Origin: Doryteuthis pealeii
Taxonomy: Eukaryota; Mollusca; Cephalopoda; Myopsida; Loliginidae
Assembly (NCBI GenBank): GCA_023376005.1
Contig: CM042150.1
Location: forward strand, 76,634,688 to 76,698,687
Length of the DNA stretch: 64,000 nucleotides
Direction: 5' to 3'
Shown here: positions 20,029 to 30,435 of the stretch, one piece after another
Layout: every line of letters begins with the position of its first letter
Numbering within the stretch: the first letter of the stretch is position 1
Translations under genes and position numbers: made by a program
The notes under the pieces: generated by a model
Databases searched by the model: none
Told to the model about the DNA's origin: nothing
The model's input: only the letters and a program-made list of their open reading frames with translations

Positions 20029-20470
20029 ATGGTTATCATCATAGGAGATGGACATGGTGAGATATGTTCAAATCCTCGATGAAACTGTTTGCATTTCAAA
20101 TTGACCATGTGTTACATCCTACTTATGCAGACGGGTTGGTAAATATGTATATCCACTTACTGCAATTGTCCTTGGGTAAGGCACGACTTAATATTTCTTA
20201 CTTCAACAATGGGAAAAATAGCAGAGATGACTGGGCTCTTTAGACTTGGGTTACCATCCAGTTTAGAAGGACAAGTCTGAATTGAAAACCTGAAGTTGGA
20301 GTCCCTAACCCATGGCTTGCTGCTTTGTGAGTTAGATGCAGAGAATTAAAAGAGGGGAGACAACCCAAAAATCAAAATGTTATAAATTTATCTGAACACA
20401 GATTCTGACTAGTGATGGAATATGACAGAAAGATACAGTATTGTGTGTCAACTACTGCACTGCTAATCTG
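20029..20470 (+). repeat. tRNA-derived SINE, family C, rearranged copy
   Basis: The A-box-like AGTGTAATGGTTATCATCAT at 20029 and B-box-like TATGTTCAAATCCTCG near 20066 form the head. TTGACCATGTGTTACATCCT and GGGTTGGTAAATA, which end the intact SINE at 51205, occur early here (20100-20150) and are followed by more body sequence. This suggests two copies joined. It aligns with 18080-18470 in its second half. Confidence 0.7.
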
Positions 20471-21329
20471 AATATTTGCAGATAGAAAGTCTACCAAAAA
20501 TGCCATCTTCCAGGGTGAATATTTGTTGCATACCATTATTAGTTTTGAAACAAATAAAGAAAATATATTCTAACATATTTTTAATTATATTTCCTGTAAA
20601 AAACAGGAATGTCTTCATTATTTGGAATGATCATCTTCTTTTTACATTTTTGATTATATAATCTATGTTATATATGTATACTTACAGTATCACCTATAAA
20701 TATGTACATCCTTAACAATATATTTTTTACACAAAAGGTAATTTTCTTTTCAATCAAAGATACCATCAATCAAGATATTCATAGTAAAATATCATACAAT
20801 CAAAATGTATATTATTATTAGGCATTACTTATTACCAAACCGCACAGATGATTTTGAACTCAGGAACCTTCTTGTTGTAATCGGGAGCCATCACAGAACT
20901 TTGAACCTAACCCTTTATTCAATCCACAAGGTATCCAGTTCTCATTCTGCTAACCATAGCTGGGGTACAGGCGTTAAGCTGTGTTAATTATTATTCTATA
21001 TTACTGTGTTAATAATTATTTTATGTTACTGTCACCCCTGACCAGGATTGAACCTGCAGCCTAGACTGAAAGGAAGCTGTCACAGTTTCTTAGTAAGAAC
21101 AAGGACCTTATAGCACAGAAGAAATACAGACAGCTAATTCAACATTACAGCAAGCTATCACACATATAAGGCCTTCCTAAGATTCATTAGGATGGTATTC
21201 CATTGACCCATTGTCAGCTGCTGAGGTTCAGCATATCACCCATTGAGTCGTTACCTTGTTGAAATAGTCACCCCATTGACATATAAGTCTTCATCATATG
21301 TCAATAACTGCCCACTTCATGGAAAAAAT
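20471..21329. other. AT-rich stretch with an isolated B-box-like word
   Basis: On the minus strand a GCAGGTTCAATCCTGGTC word at 21030-21055 resembles a tRNA B box, but no A box was found. The rest shows no clear feature. The end of this stretch may include decayed N-terminal Penelope-like sequence. Confidence 0.4.
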
Positions 21330-21830
21330 GAGAAATGCTCCCACCCATTCAAACCAAATGGTGAGTCTAGATGGATTTAGTCGATTCACAAAGGTACCCT
21401 CTGATTAGATTCTAACACTGGTACAGGATGAGTTAACTGAAGATTCCTCATTGGAAGAATGCACCAGTATCCCAATAGATAATTTGATGGAGATGCTGAC
21501 ATTCTATGAGGAAACAACCTACTTTGAGATGGGTTCTGACATATACCAACAAGAAAATGGCCTGGTGATGGGATCACCATGGTTTCCAATGTTGGCCAAT
21601 GTATATGTAGAATACTTTGAAGCGATGGCCTTAGGATCTACACTACTAAAGCCATCAATGTGGCTTAGATACATAAATGACACATTCATTCTCTGGCCCC
21701 ATCAGGATGATGTTCAAATACTAATGGATCATGTGTACTTGATCTGTCCATCTATACAGTTCACAATGGAGAAGGAAAAGACAACAAATTGTCCTTCCTA
21801 GATGTATCATTAACTTGCACAGAGCAAGGA
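21330..21830 (+). pseudogene. Penelope-like element, reverse transcriptase part
   Basis: The frame from 21451 reads LTFYEETTYFEMGSDIYQQE, NGLVMGSPWFPMLANVYVEY and MWLRYINDTFILWPH. The GxxMGSP...ANxYxE and RYxDDTF-like motifs with WPH are typical of Penelope-like reverse transcriptases; the catalytic YxDD reads YIND here. Upstream, NQMVSLDGFSRFTKVP near 21356 belongs to the same protein but carries a stop. The frame shifts near 21785. Penelope-like proteins couple an RT to a GIY-YIG nuclease, and that nuclease follows downstream at about 22220. The copy is inactive. Confidence 0.85.
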
Positions 21831-22555
21831 TTCAGTTCATCCATGTATTGAAAGTCTACCTGCACTAGTGAACAGTATCTCAACTTCAATACCCACCATC
21901 CATTCAATGTAAAGAAAGAAATCATCGATTGCCTACAACACTAGGCAAAAGCTATCAGCAATGATGAAGTATATCAGAAAGAAATGGATAGCTTAAGGGA
22001 TACCCACCGTTGTAACAATTATCCTGAGAGCATAACATCAGCTACAAGAAATCTGGATTGCAAGACAGAGGATGATACCTGAAAACTTACCACAGTCTGT
22101 CTGCCCTATGTCAAAGGCTTGGCTGAAAAGATTCAAAAGATATGTAATCCATATGACATCAGGACAACATTCAGGAGTGAGTCAACTCTTCATAAACATC
22201 TTCTCCAAGACAAGCCCCCAACAGAATACAAAATGACCAAGAATTGTGTATATTCCATCTCATGCAGCTGTGGCAAAGTATACAAAGGTGAAATATACCG
22301 TCCACTGAAAGTAAGCCTAAAAAAACACCGTAAAGCAGTGATATGAGGAGAAATAGAAATAGTCGGGTATGACTGATCATATATGGAATGAAAAAGGAAA
22401 CCATCTGCCCTTATGGGATGAAGTTAAGATTATAGATAGGGCAGAACATTGGAAGAGAAGATGCCTCAAAAAATAAGTGCATATGATAGGCTATAGTAAC
22501 CTCTAAAGTAGACCAAGTATAGAGATGAATACAATATGGGAACCTATGATTAAAA
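21785..22555 (+). pseudogene. Penelope-like element, linker and GIY-YIG endonuclease
   Basis: After the frameshift the words NKLSFLDVSLTCTEQGF, CTSEQYLNFNTHHPFNVKKE and LPYVKGLAEKIQKIC follow in the usual order for Penelope-like ORFs. Then KNCVYSISCSCGKVYKGEIY gives the GIY-YIG start (here VYS...KVYKGE), with RPLKVSLKKHRKAV, TDHIWNEKGNHLPLWDEVKI and IDRAEHWKRRCLKK. The nuclease would nick the insertion site. At least four stops or frame changes separate the pieces. The protein's end matches a normal Penelope-like C-terminus near 22550. Confidence 0.85.
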
Positions 22556-22815
22556 AGATTAGATTAGATTTTTAAAAAAAGAAAACGCAATATGAGGCAA
22601 GGTAAAAAAATCATACATAAGTAAAGAGGTCCAACAAGAAGGTTCCCAAGTTTGAGAAAGCTCCCGAGTTCGACAAGAAATACCTGAAGAAGGCCAGAGG
22701 ACAATTGGCTGAAACATTGTACAGATAATAATAAAGATGAGGACAATATTCTGAATTATCCAAATAATACTAATTATCAAGCCTCATCTCAAAAATTCAG
22801 AGAAATATTGTAAGA
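22556..22815 (+). mobile_element. Penelope-like element 3' UTR/tail
   Basis: The tail contains CCTGAAGAAGGCCAGAGGAC, TGGCTGAAACATTGTA, AATAATAAAGATGAGGACAA, TCCAAATAATACTAATTATC and AAGCCTCATCTC. Related tails are at 11107-11230, 17145-17285 and, as two tandem units on the minus strand, 52098-52262. These likely mark the element's untranslated end. Confidence 0.65.
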
Positions 22816-22959
22816 GATATACTTATTTTTAGTTTCAATATAATAAACTTTGGTAATAAATAATACCTAATAATATATCTTAATTGTATAATATTTTCCT
22901 AGAAATAATAAAACTCAGGTTTTATTTGGTTTGGAAGAAAATTAACTCTTTATTAAAAA

Positions 22960-23240
22960 ATTGTTATGTGTGTACTTATTTATGGGCAATACTGTGACAC
23001 TGAATGGCACATCATAGCATAAGGTTTGTTTGCACAATAGAATCAAAATGCTCTAACTTAGAAAATAAACCAGTTTCCAATCTAATTTGCAATGTAATAA
23101 TAATAATAGAGTTGGGGATCTGCATTTGCTCTCAACCCAATCATTATAATTTCTCAAGGAAGATAACTATTACATACAAATTATAGCATACTTCCCTTGT
23201 AATTAATTATAGATTCTATGAATAGGATTCAACTCAACAT
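22960..23240 (+). repeat. Repeat M copy with AAT tract
   Basis: AAATGCTCTAACTTAGAAAA, TAAACCAGTTTCCAATCTAA and TTTGCAATGTAATAATAATA precede CCAATCATTATAATTTCTCA and AGGAAGATAAC. The same order occurs at 55730-55870. GACATT/AATGGC flanks are not resolved. Non-coding. Confidence 0.65.
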
Positions 23241-23764
23241 TGAGATTTAAGTGGCCCTCTAAAGGGGGTCTTCAAGCAAGTATTAATAAATATACAAGTA
23301 GGATTATTTCTTGACAACTTGATATTTATTTTCAATGTTTTGATGTACATTAAGTATATAAACAAATACCAAATAAATAAGTCACTGGTGAGATTTGAAA
23401 CCACGACAGGATCATTGCATCCAAGACGTCATTCAGTTATTTATCTATTACAGGCTTGGATTTTAATTGTTGTCCTTTTGATAATAAGGATTTTTGACTT
23501 CTCAGCAATGGGCTAAGCTTCACATGACCAACTTCAAAAACTTGGCACCAATCATTGGAAGCCAGAATCCGTAACAATCAATAAACCAATCATTTGTTTT
23601 TGTTAGCAATATTATCAAATATATAAACATAATTCTTTTGAGACAAATTCATTTTTAATCCCAGTTTGTGTGTATATATATATATTATATATATATATTG
23701 TCAAATATGAAGCTAATCCTGTGCAGCTTATGACTGTTTGCCATTGCAGTCAAGCAGCCTAAAT
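23241..23764. other. AT-rich stretch with (TA)n and a weak tRNA-like word
   Basis: A (TA)n tract lies at 23673-23700. GGTTTCAAATCTC, readable on the minus strand near 23390, resembles a B box but has no paired A box. No gene is seen. Confidence 0.4.
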
Positions 23765-23855
23765 CTTCTTAAGGGTTAGGTTACTATGCCGACCTGGATA
23801 CTGTGATCTGGTCGCAGGTTCATTCTCCAATCCAGATTGCTGAATATTTAAATCA
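23765..23855 (+). repeat. tRNA-like SINE head
   Basis: GGGTTAGGTTACTATGCCGA (A-box-like, 23773) and CGCAGGTTCATTCTCCAATC (B-box-like, 23814) lie about 40 bp apart. No body matching another family was found downstream. Not a functional tRNA: no acceptor stem pairs. Confidence 0.45.
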
Positions 23856-25710
23856 TTTTTTTTATTATTACTAACTTATCTTTTAACTGAAATTGGACTG
23901 AATTGTTACATACCTGTGGATATTAGAAGCAAAAAATTGAAAACAACAAAAACAGTGATGGATACATCTTAAAACATTTGGATAATGACAATAACGATGG
24001 TAATATTAATAGCAATAATAATAATAATAATAATAGTAGGAGTAGCAAGACAATGATTATAATACAAACTGTAAATCATTCACACTAGCTGAATAGATTA
24101 AGTACCACAGTAATGCTTGTAAAATCATGAAAGAAATTCCACTGTCTGACCTTGATGAGTTGTGTGATAGAATAGGGTTGAAAAACTTGCATAAGAAGCA
24201 CATGTATTTTAGGGTGTTAAAAAAAAGAGGAAATATATGTTCTTGTATTGGCTCATGAATATGAGGTATAATAAATACATATCATCACTTTTTTCATGTC
24301 ACATGATGTCATTTCCCTGATCCTCTTCAAGTGGCATGTTGACATTTTATTTTTTAAATAGGTTACCCACCTGTAACATGTCAACTGAAGATGATCGGTG
24401 AAGGTCCTCATTGAAATATTCTGAGAAAAAAAAAGTTTATTCAGACCAATATCGTCATCTTAGTAGAATATTTTTTTGTAGATGTTTGTCAGTGTTTTAA
24501 CTGGAACATTTTCTGATCCTATACTCTTCATAAAAAATGACTGACTTTATAACATTAAATTGAGGTGATCAGTGAGTATTCTCATTAAAACATTGACAAA
24601 CAAGTTAAAGCTGATAATACTTGCCTGAATAAACTTCTTTCTTTTGGTTGCATGTTTGTTCTTGTTTGTTTTTTGTTTGTTTTGTCTTCTTTTTTGTTTG
24701 TTTATTTGTTTTGTTTTCTTTCTTTTTTTTAGATAAAATTAAAATTTATATTTACATGGAACTCTGGGATTTTTTTTTAAACAAAATGTCCCAGTTTTTT
24801 TTTTGGCCTTGAACTGCTTTTGGAAGAAGAAAGAAAATTTAGAAAAAGGTAGGGAACCACTTTGTGTAGATTAGGAAAAAAAAAAAAGAAAAGCAAAAAC
24901 TTTTGACGTTTTTCTTTTTCACTTGTTCAAAGTGAATATAATAAATAATAAATGTAATAAATTTCAACAAAAGTAAATGCAATTGATTTATAATGGAAAA
25001 AAGAAAAAAATACAAACAAAAAACAATAACAAACATAGAAATCTTACAGCTGAAAGTTTTACATTCAAGTCAATGTCCGTTTTTGGATTGGAATTTTTTT
25101 CAGGGTTGCTGTTACCACTTTTCAAAGCAATAGCAAGACTCAACATTTATTGGAACAAAAACAATTGTGATCATAAAAATGGTGAAATGAAGACAAAGGA
25201 AACATTTCATTAGAAATTGTCTGCATATTTTTATATAGAGACCAGAGAACTCCCTTCATTATTGAAAGAAAAAAATGGTTTCAATTTTCAGTCATGCCTA
25301 AAGATTATTATGCAACTCTCTCTAAATAAGTTCTTTTATCATTTAATTCATTCTTTTAGCTTTCATTACCTATATAATTAAAGTAAAATTATAATTTTCA
25401 TTTATTGCAACTAATTAAAATCCTAATCAAGTAATTAGAAATTTAACTTTTCCAAGAAATATTTACTATGAGTATTTTTATTGATTTACTTTCATAATTG
25501 TTTAGTGCAAATCTTTAAACTAACTTTGAACCCTGTCAAGTTTTTATAAAACAAAACCAGAAAAAAATCATGGGTTTTTTGTGTAACAAGGAGTGTCTCC
25601 GATAGAAAAGCACTGGTGATTGTATATCTTTAGGATTAATCCCAAGGGCAGTCAAGTACGTATATAAAAGTTTCAGAGTTAAAAATTACAAAATACCAAT
25701 CAGACATTCT
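23856..25710. other. Long AT-rich stretch, T/G-rich and AAT simple repeats
   Basis: It contains an (AAT)n tract at 24012-24034, a TTTGTTTG-type tract at 24655-24735 and many A or T runs. A hAT-like end word, GGTAGGGAACCACTTT near 24848, has no paired terminus. Short frames here are low-complexity and not supported as genes. Confidence 0.5.
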
Positions 25711-25719
25711 TCTTTGCAG

Positions 25720-25990
25720 TCTATTAGCATCTATAGTTCAGCATAGAAGGAACCAGTTACAAGAATGCTGAACTACGAGTTTATTTTGAACAATTCCACA
25801 TGTATTGTTAAAAGGGATTGATAATGATAGACATACAGAAAGAGTTTAAATTTACAATCTTTAAAACATAATGATTGTTTGCAAACAGGATGTAACTCTT
25901 ACATTCATTTGGCAGAAGACAATGGCAGACTAGAGATGTTGAATTGAGAAACAAATGAACAAGATCAAAAGAAGCTGTGTGAGTTATTCA
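25720..25990. repeat. Dispersed repeat G, copy 2
   Basis: Matches 17700-17990 in shared word order (GTTCAGCAT...GCTGAACTAC, TAATGATTGTTTGCA, CTCTTACATTCAT). No tRNA head. Confidence 0.5.
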
Positions 25991-26698
25991 TGACTTGATA
26001 AATATCTTAGATTGACCATTTATCTGTTTACAATTCAGCAGTTAAGACCAAAAGATGAAGAGGTTGTCTGGGGTAGAACTTCTCAAATATACAAAAGTCA
26101 ATAAATGAAAAAATTGACCTTGTCAAATGCCAACCAATGGATGAAATTCCAGGTATTTTTCATGTCATACATCTATACAACTTTAATTTTTTTTTAAAAA
26201 GACCTCAAAAACAACTCTCTTTGCTTTTTTAAAAAATAAGACAGATAAAACTTTACAATTTCTTTTCATGCAGATTATTTAGTTTTGTACAGGGTATTTC
26301 AGAAAGGACACAATCCTGAGGATAAGAAGGTAGAATTTATGTGCACATATATTTTATACTACAATATTAGTTGTGTGGTAACACTACTCAGAGATTATAG
26401 TTTTAGTGGATAAAATGATTGCATCATGTGCCAGCCTCATTCAAGCATCCATTCCTTTGTATTGTGTAAGGTATGTTGTTTTCCAAGGATGAAGATATGT
26501 TCATTATTATTTTGTGTATAAATCTAACAAACGTGTGAGAGACAGCCAAATAGTTTGATGTAGCATGACCAAATTTGGTATGCATACACAATCGAATCAG
26601 GAAAAGGTTTTAATGTAAGAAAAGTTTATTCAAATACAAGTAAAAAAAGATAGTTGCATCCTTTTCAAAACACCCCGTATACCATCATAATATTCTAT

Positions 26699-26700
<2 letters not shown>
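25991..26700. other. AT-rich stretch with diffuse repeat similarity
   Basis: GCCTCATTCA and ACAAACGTGT at 26440-26540 echo 14170-14200. Nothing else is supported. Confidence 0.4.

Positions 26701-26774
<74 letters not shown>
26701..26774. repeat. (TA)n microsatellite, about 72 bp
   Basis: One of the longest uninterrupted dinucleotide runs in the window. Confidence 0.97.
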
Positions 26775-26776
<2 letters not shown>

Positions 26777-26954
26777 CATATTAAAAATTGCAAACCCTGC
26801 TTTAATTAACATTTCTTACTATGCTGAAAACAGAATTCTCTTATATCAATTTTAAAAAAATCTTTGATGTTTTCCTAGAGATTCAGCATTGAATCTGTTA
26901 TGGCTAAGTCAATTTATTCAAAATATCATTTTATTAAAAAGCTTATAGAATTTG

Positions 26955-27225
26955 AGAGTCACATTATATTTAGGCATATGTCTTCATACAAGATGTCATA
27001 CTTTAATGATTCAAATTGAAATACAAATCTATCTTTAAGCCAGAAACAAATATTCTCTTGATGCTGCAAAAATGTGATTATCACAGCTTTAGGTATGGCG
27101 CCACAATTTATGAGTTCAGTCTGTATCCATTTGCTGTCTATGTGTGGGTCATTTATCTCAAAACACTGAATGACATTTTTCATTAGAGACCTCAGAGCCA
27201 ATGGGTTCCAAATTAAATGCATAGG
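26955..27225 (-). pseudogene. Possible L1-type ORF1 protein C-terminal remnant
   Basis: The 87-codon minus frame reads VIQCFEINDPHID, AIPKAVIITFLQHQENICF and ESLKYDILYEDICLNI. The PKAVIITFLxxQ...I...YEDI pattern resembles the C-terminal part of L1-like ORF1 proteins, where PRAIIVxFLxxxDKExxL is usual. It lacks flanking ORF1 or RT sequence. Alternatively it is a chance frame; the local G+C is only slightly above background. Confidence 0.3.
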
Positions 27226-28790
27226 CTTTGACCAAGAGGATTATCAGGTGACATGAACGGATAACGTTTTTTTTTTCTATCTGAGGGCAATAAGTCACTG
27301 GTATGGTATTCTACCTACGGTGAGACATTTTCTAATAGCAACCTCGTTACATTTGCCCTGAATCAGAAATTGGTCCCCTTTGAAGCTGAAGTCATAAACT
27401 GGGAAAATTTAGGTTTGTTTTGAAAGTTGTTTCTATCAAAACTTCTTTTGTTATCAGCCTGCACACCTGCGCTCTACGTCAGAACATTGGGTAAAAGATT
27501 TCTCACCTGTGTTATATCAACCACTCCACTTCCCAATGTTTGTTCCTTAACAAACATTGTGGTGTGGTTAATGTAAAACATTTCAATGTGGCAACCCCAT
27601 CCTATCAGTGAGACAAACAGCATGTTAAAAATTATATATATATTATAATTATACATATATATATAATCTCTATATGATAATTTCTTGACAGAAAATGTGA
27701 TATATTTAAGAATGAATATCATGTATAATTTTGAGCTGTCTCTGACAAAGAAAAAGTTGTTTGAGATCTGACATTTATATACATATTTTTTTTTTACTTA
27801 TAAAACTTGATAATTAATAATAAAATTTGCCAAGATTCCAAAGTTTAAGGAGTAATCATTCTATTGGTGTTAAAAATGAATATAGATTCTATCTTAAAAA
27901 CAAAAGTAGTACTATTTTTTCTATTTGTTTTTTTTTTCTGCTAATTTTTGGTAATTTTTCTTTCTTTTGTGGTGAGTTCTCTGAGCATTAAAGTAATTTG
28001 CTATACGTGACTTTCCCACCTTCTGTTTTGAATGAGTGGAACAGACTAAAGTAGCAGATGAGAATCAGTAAATGCAAAAGGTGAAACAATGTAAAAGAAG
28101 AAATAAATGCAGAGTTTAAAGTCAGACAACCGATCAGGGGAAAATGAACAATATTAATTATTGCATTAGCAAAATCTTTAACCTCTTTGAAAACAAAATT
28201 TCTTTCGAAATCTCAATATTAATATAGATTTTACTAGTAGACAAATGGTTTGACAGCACATGGCATATAAAGAAAATTGCCTAGATTCTTAATAGCCATT
28301 TCTAGACAAACTCAATGCTTACACCCAATCAAGTAACCGAACAACAAATATTAAAAAAAATAAATCTGAGCAATAGTCTATCCCATTTATTATCTAAATT
28401 GTGGATTTTACAAGAGAAGCAACAAATGAATAACCCACAGTTAGCATGGAATAATAATGACTTGACTATGTTTCTTATGCAAAACTGAGCCCCCCATATT
28501 TGTACCAAATAGCATTTTATTGCAATACTAATTCATTGGGAAAAACTTTAAATATATTGCTTAAGGCTTTGCTAGATTTTCTCCAGAGGGCTAATGATAA
28601 AGATAAATTTTACTTAAATCTTTGTCATCTGCACACGATCCTTGATAAACTGACTTATCTATAAAAAAAATTTCTAATTAGGAACTAATGTTTTCACTGG
28701 CTTTATATATATGAGATATATCAGGTCATGTAACCTAGTAATACTTGCCAAAAAGTTAATTGGTTGTCAACTAAACAGGCTCCTCACCAG
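27226..28790. other. AT-rich stretch without a supported gene
   Basis: A somewhat G+C-richer part at 27440-27600 (with CTGCACACCTGCGCTCTACG) suggests a decayed repeat or regulatory piece, but no partner copy exists here. Small (TA) tracts lie near 27640-27665. Confidence 0.4.
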
Positions 28791-28796
28791 GTTTAC

Positions 28797-29010
28797 CTGA
28801 TGAGGAAGGAGGGTAGATACCCAGTAGGAGGAAAAATAAGACCTGTCAAAGGGTGGATAACCCCTCTTATAGTGTCAACAACCATCTCACTTACACTACT
28901 GTGGAGCAGGAGAAGGGTATCTTTTGTATAGATGTTTGCTCTGACCATTAACTGAAAATGGTCCTCCACTATCACTTCTGGAGCACTTTGCCACTGGATC
29001 GGAGGGGATG
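28797..29010 (-). CDS. Candidate host exon (unidentified), minus strand
   Basis: A 214-bp open segment is bounded on the minus strand by an acceptor-like TTTCTCAG and a donor-like CAGGTAAAC. It reads, in parts, SPPIQWQSAPEVIVEDHFQL, MVRANIYTKDTLLLLHSSVS and GLIFPPTGYLPSFLI. It is richer in G+C than its flanks and open in one frame throughout, which is uncommon in this AT-rich window. I do not recognise the protein. It could also be a decayed transposon piece. No neighbouring exon in phase was identified, so this is a candidate only. Confidence 0.25.
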
Positions 29011-29412
29011 CTGAGAAATCCTTAACTCACTGAAAATCCAATCATGTACACACTGTTCTTTTTAAGTGAAAAAAGTCCTTTCTTGGTATGGTATTGTGAG
29101 CAAAGTATATGCAAGATACAAATATTTGCCAGTGTTCATAAAATGAAAAACAAAAGGATTTATTACTAATTCAAGATTTAAAATCACGCCAACCATTTTC
29201 TTACTTTTACTATCAAGCAATAACAATAACTTTATTATTTTTATAGTACTGTTTGAATATTATGTTATTTAGAATTAGCTGACTTAGAGAGGATAGCATT
29301 GAAAATTGTTTCCCAATTTCTTGATAACCACTCTGAAGTAATCCTAGCCTCTAATACCAATATGGCTTGCTAAGTTATTACAATCATGTGCAGATGAGCC
29401 CTGATTAGCAGA

Positions 29413-29688
29413 CTATTGACCAAAAACAGAAGACAAATATAATGAAGGAGTTAAAGACATATGCCAGACTGATTCACATGATTTGTAAGAGAATGTCTTT
29501 GGCAGCACTATAGTGTCGGACGGAGCCACCAACTCTGGCCGCAGGCTAACCTTTGTTTCCACAATTCTAAGAATTTGTTTCAGCAATTCTGTAGAACTAA
29601 GTTCTACAATGGTTAACAGAGAGAATGAAATAAAGAGCAACCATCTTATCTTCACACTTAAAGAAGTTTGTCTGTTTTCAGCCAACAA
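29413..29688 (-). CDS. Candidate host exon or ORF, unidentified, minus strand
   Basis: The 91-codon minus frame contains ELLKQILRIVETKVSLRPEL, VAPSDTIVLPKTFSYK and CESVWHMSL. Composition is protein-like and G+C and CpG are raised in the middle (GCCTGCGGCC, CCGTCCGAC). Acceptor-like words lie before ELLK (TTCTACAG). The hydrophobic WLLFISFSLLTIVELS near the frame's start could be a signal or chance. I do not recognise the family. It lies 400 bp from the candidate exon at 28797-29010 and on the same strand, so both might belong to one gene. Confidence 0.3.
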   Translation of the reverse strand: MLAENRQTSLSVKIRWLLFISFSLLTIVELSSTELLKQILRIVETKVSLRPELVAPSDTIVLPKTFSYKSCESVWHMSLTPSLYLSSVFGQ

Positions 29689-29838
29689 GGTTTATTTTAA
29701 ATCTTAGACAAAGATTTCAACCAATTTACATTTTCTGAAATAACAAAAGCAATTTCATACAAGTACACATTCATATGAAAAACATGTATATACATATATA
29801 CATATAGATGTACACTTAAATATTCATGGATGCATACA

Positions 29839-29839
<1 letters not shown>

Positions 29840-29885
<46 letters not shown>

Positions 29886-29935
29886 TATATATATACATAT
29901 ATATATGTATATATATATTGAGAGAGAGAGAGAGA

Positions 29936-29986
<51 letters not shown>

Positions 29987-30085
29987 TATACATTAAGAGA
30001 CATATAGACACATGTACACACATCTAAGTACATATGCATACATGCACACACACACGCACACGCACACATGTATATATGTACACAC
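29840..30085. repeat. Compound (TA)n-(GA)n-(CA)n microsatellite
   Basis: (TA)n at 29840-29885 and further TA-rich sequence lead into (GA)n at about 29920-29980, then CA-rich sequence to 30085. The long frames on both strands here are repeat artefacts. Confidence 0.95.
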
Positions 30086-30351
30086 ACATACATATAAATA
30101 TTATTGGGGAATTCTGAAAAGAAGGGCATTGCCCATAACTTGGTTCACTCTTTTCTGGATTTCATGAAATATGTATTAGGGAAAGTAGGTAATTTTTAAA
30201 TATATTTTTTCACAGAACTTGGTAAGGATATTTCGTTAAAAAATTTAACGGTAGGGTGGGGGTGTATTATAATTCTTCAGCTTTCCTTCTCTGCTTCTTT
30301 TCACCATCTTAAATCTATGCAAAACTGACAGGCCTGTGACAGAAAGGAAGC

Positions 30352-30435
30352 ATGGCAGGTTATACGAAGGAACGTTTTTTAGCACATCGGGATATTGATT
30401 GGAAAGATCCAACTGTAGCACACATGAAGCATTGA
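30352..30435 (+). other. Small ORF in a CpG-raised segment with a downstream splice-donor-like site
   Basis: ATG at 30352 has a strong context (GAAGCATGG). The frame reads MAGYTKERFLAHRDIDWKDP and six more codons to a stop at 30433. About 30 bp further, CTACAGTGAGTGC resembles a donor. The segment could be a first exon with an upstream ORF, or chance. Confidence 0.2.

Noticed and set aside
29824..30129. Frames of 101 and 65 codons on both strands
   Set aside because: They are translations of the (TA)n-(GA)n-(CA)n microsatellite.
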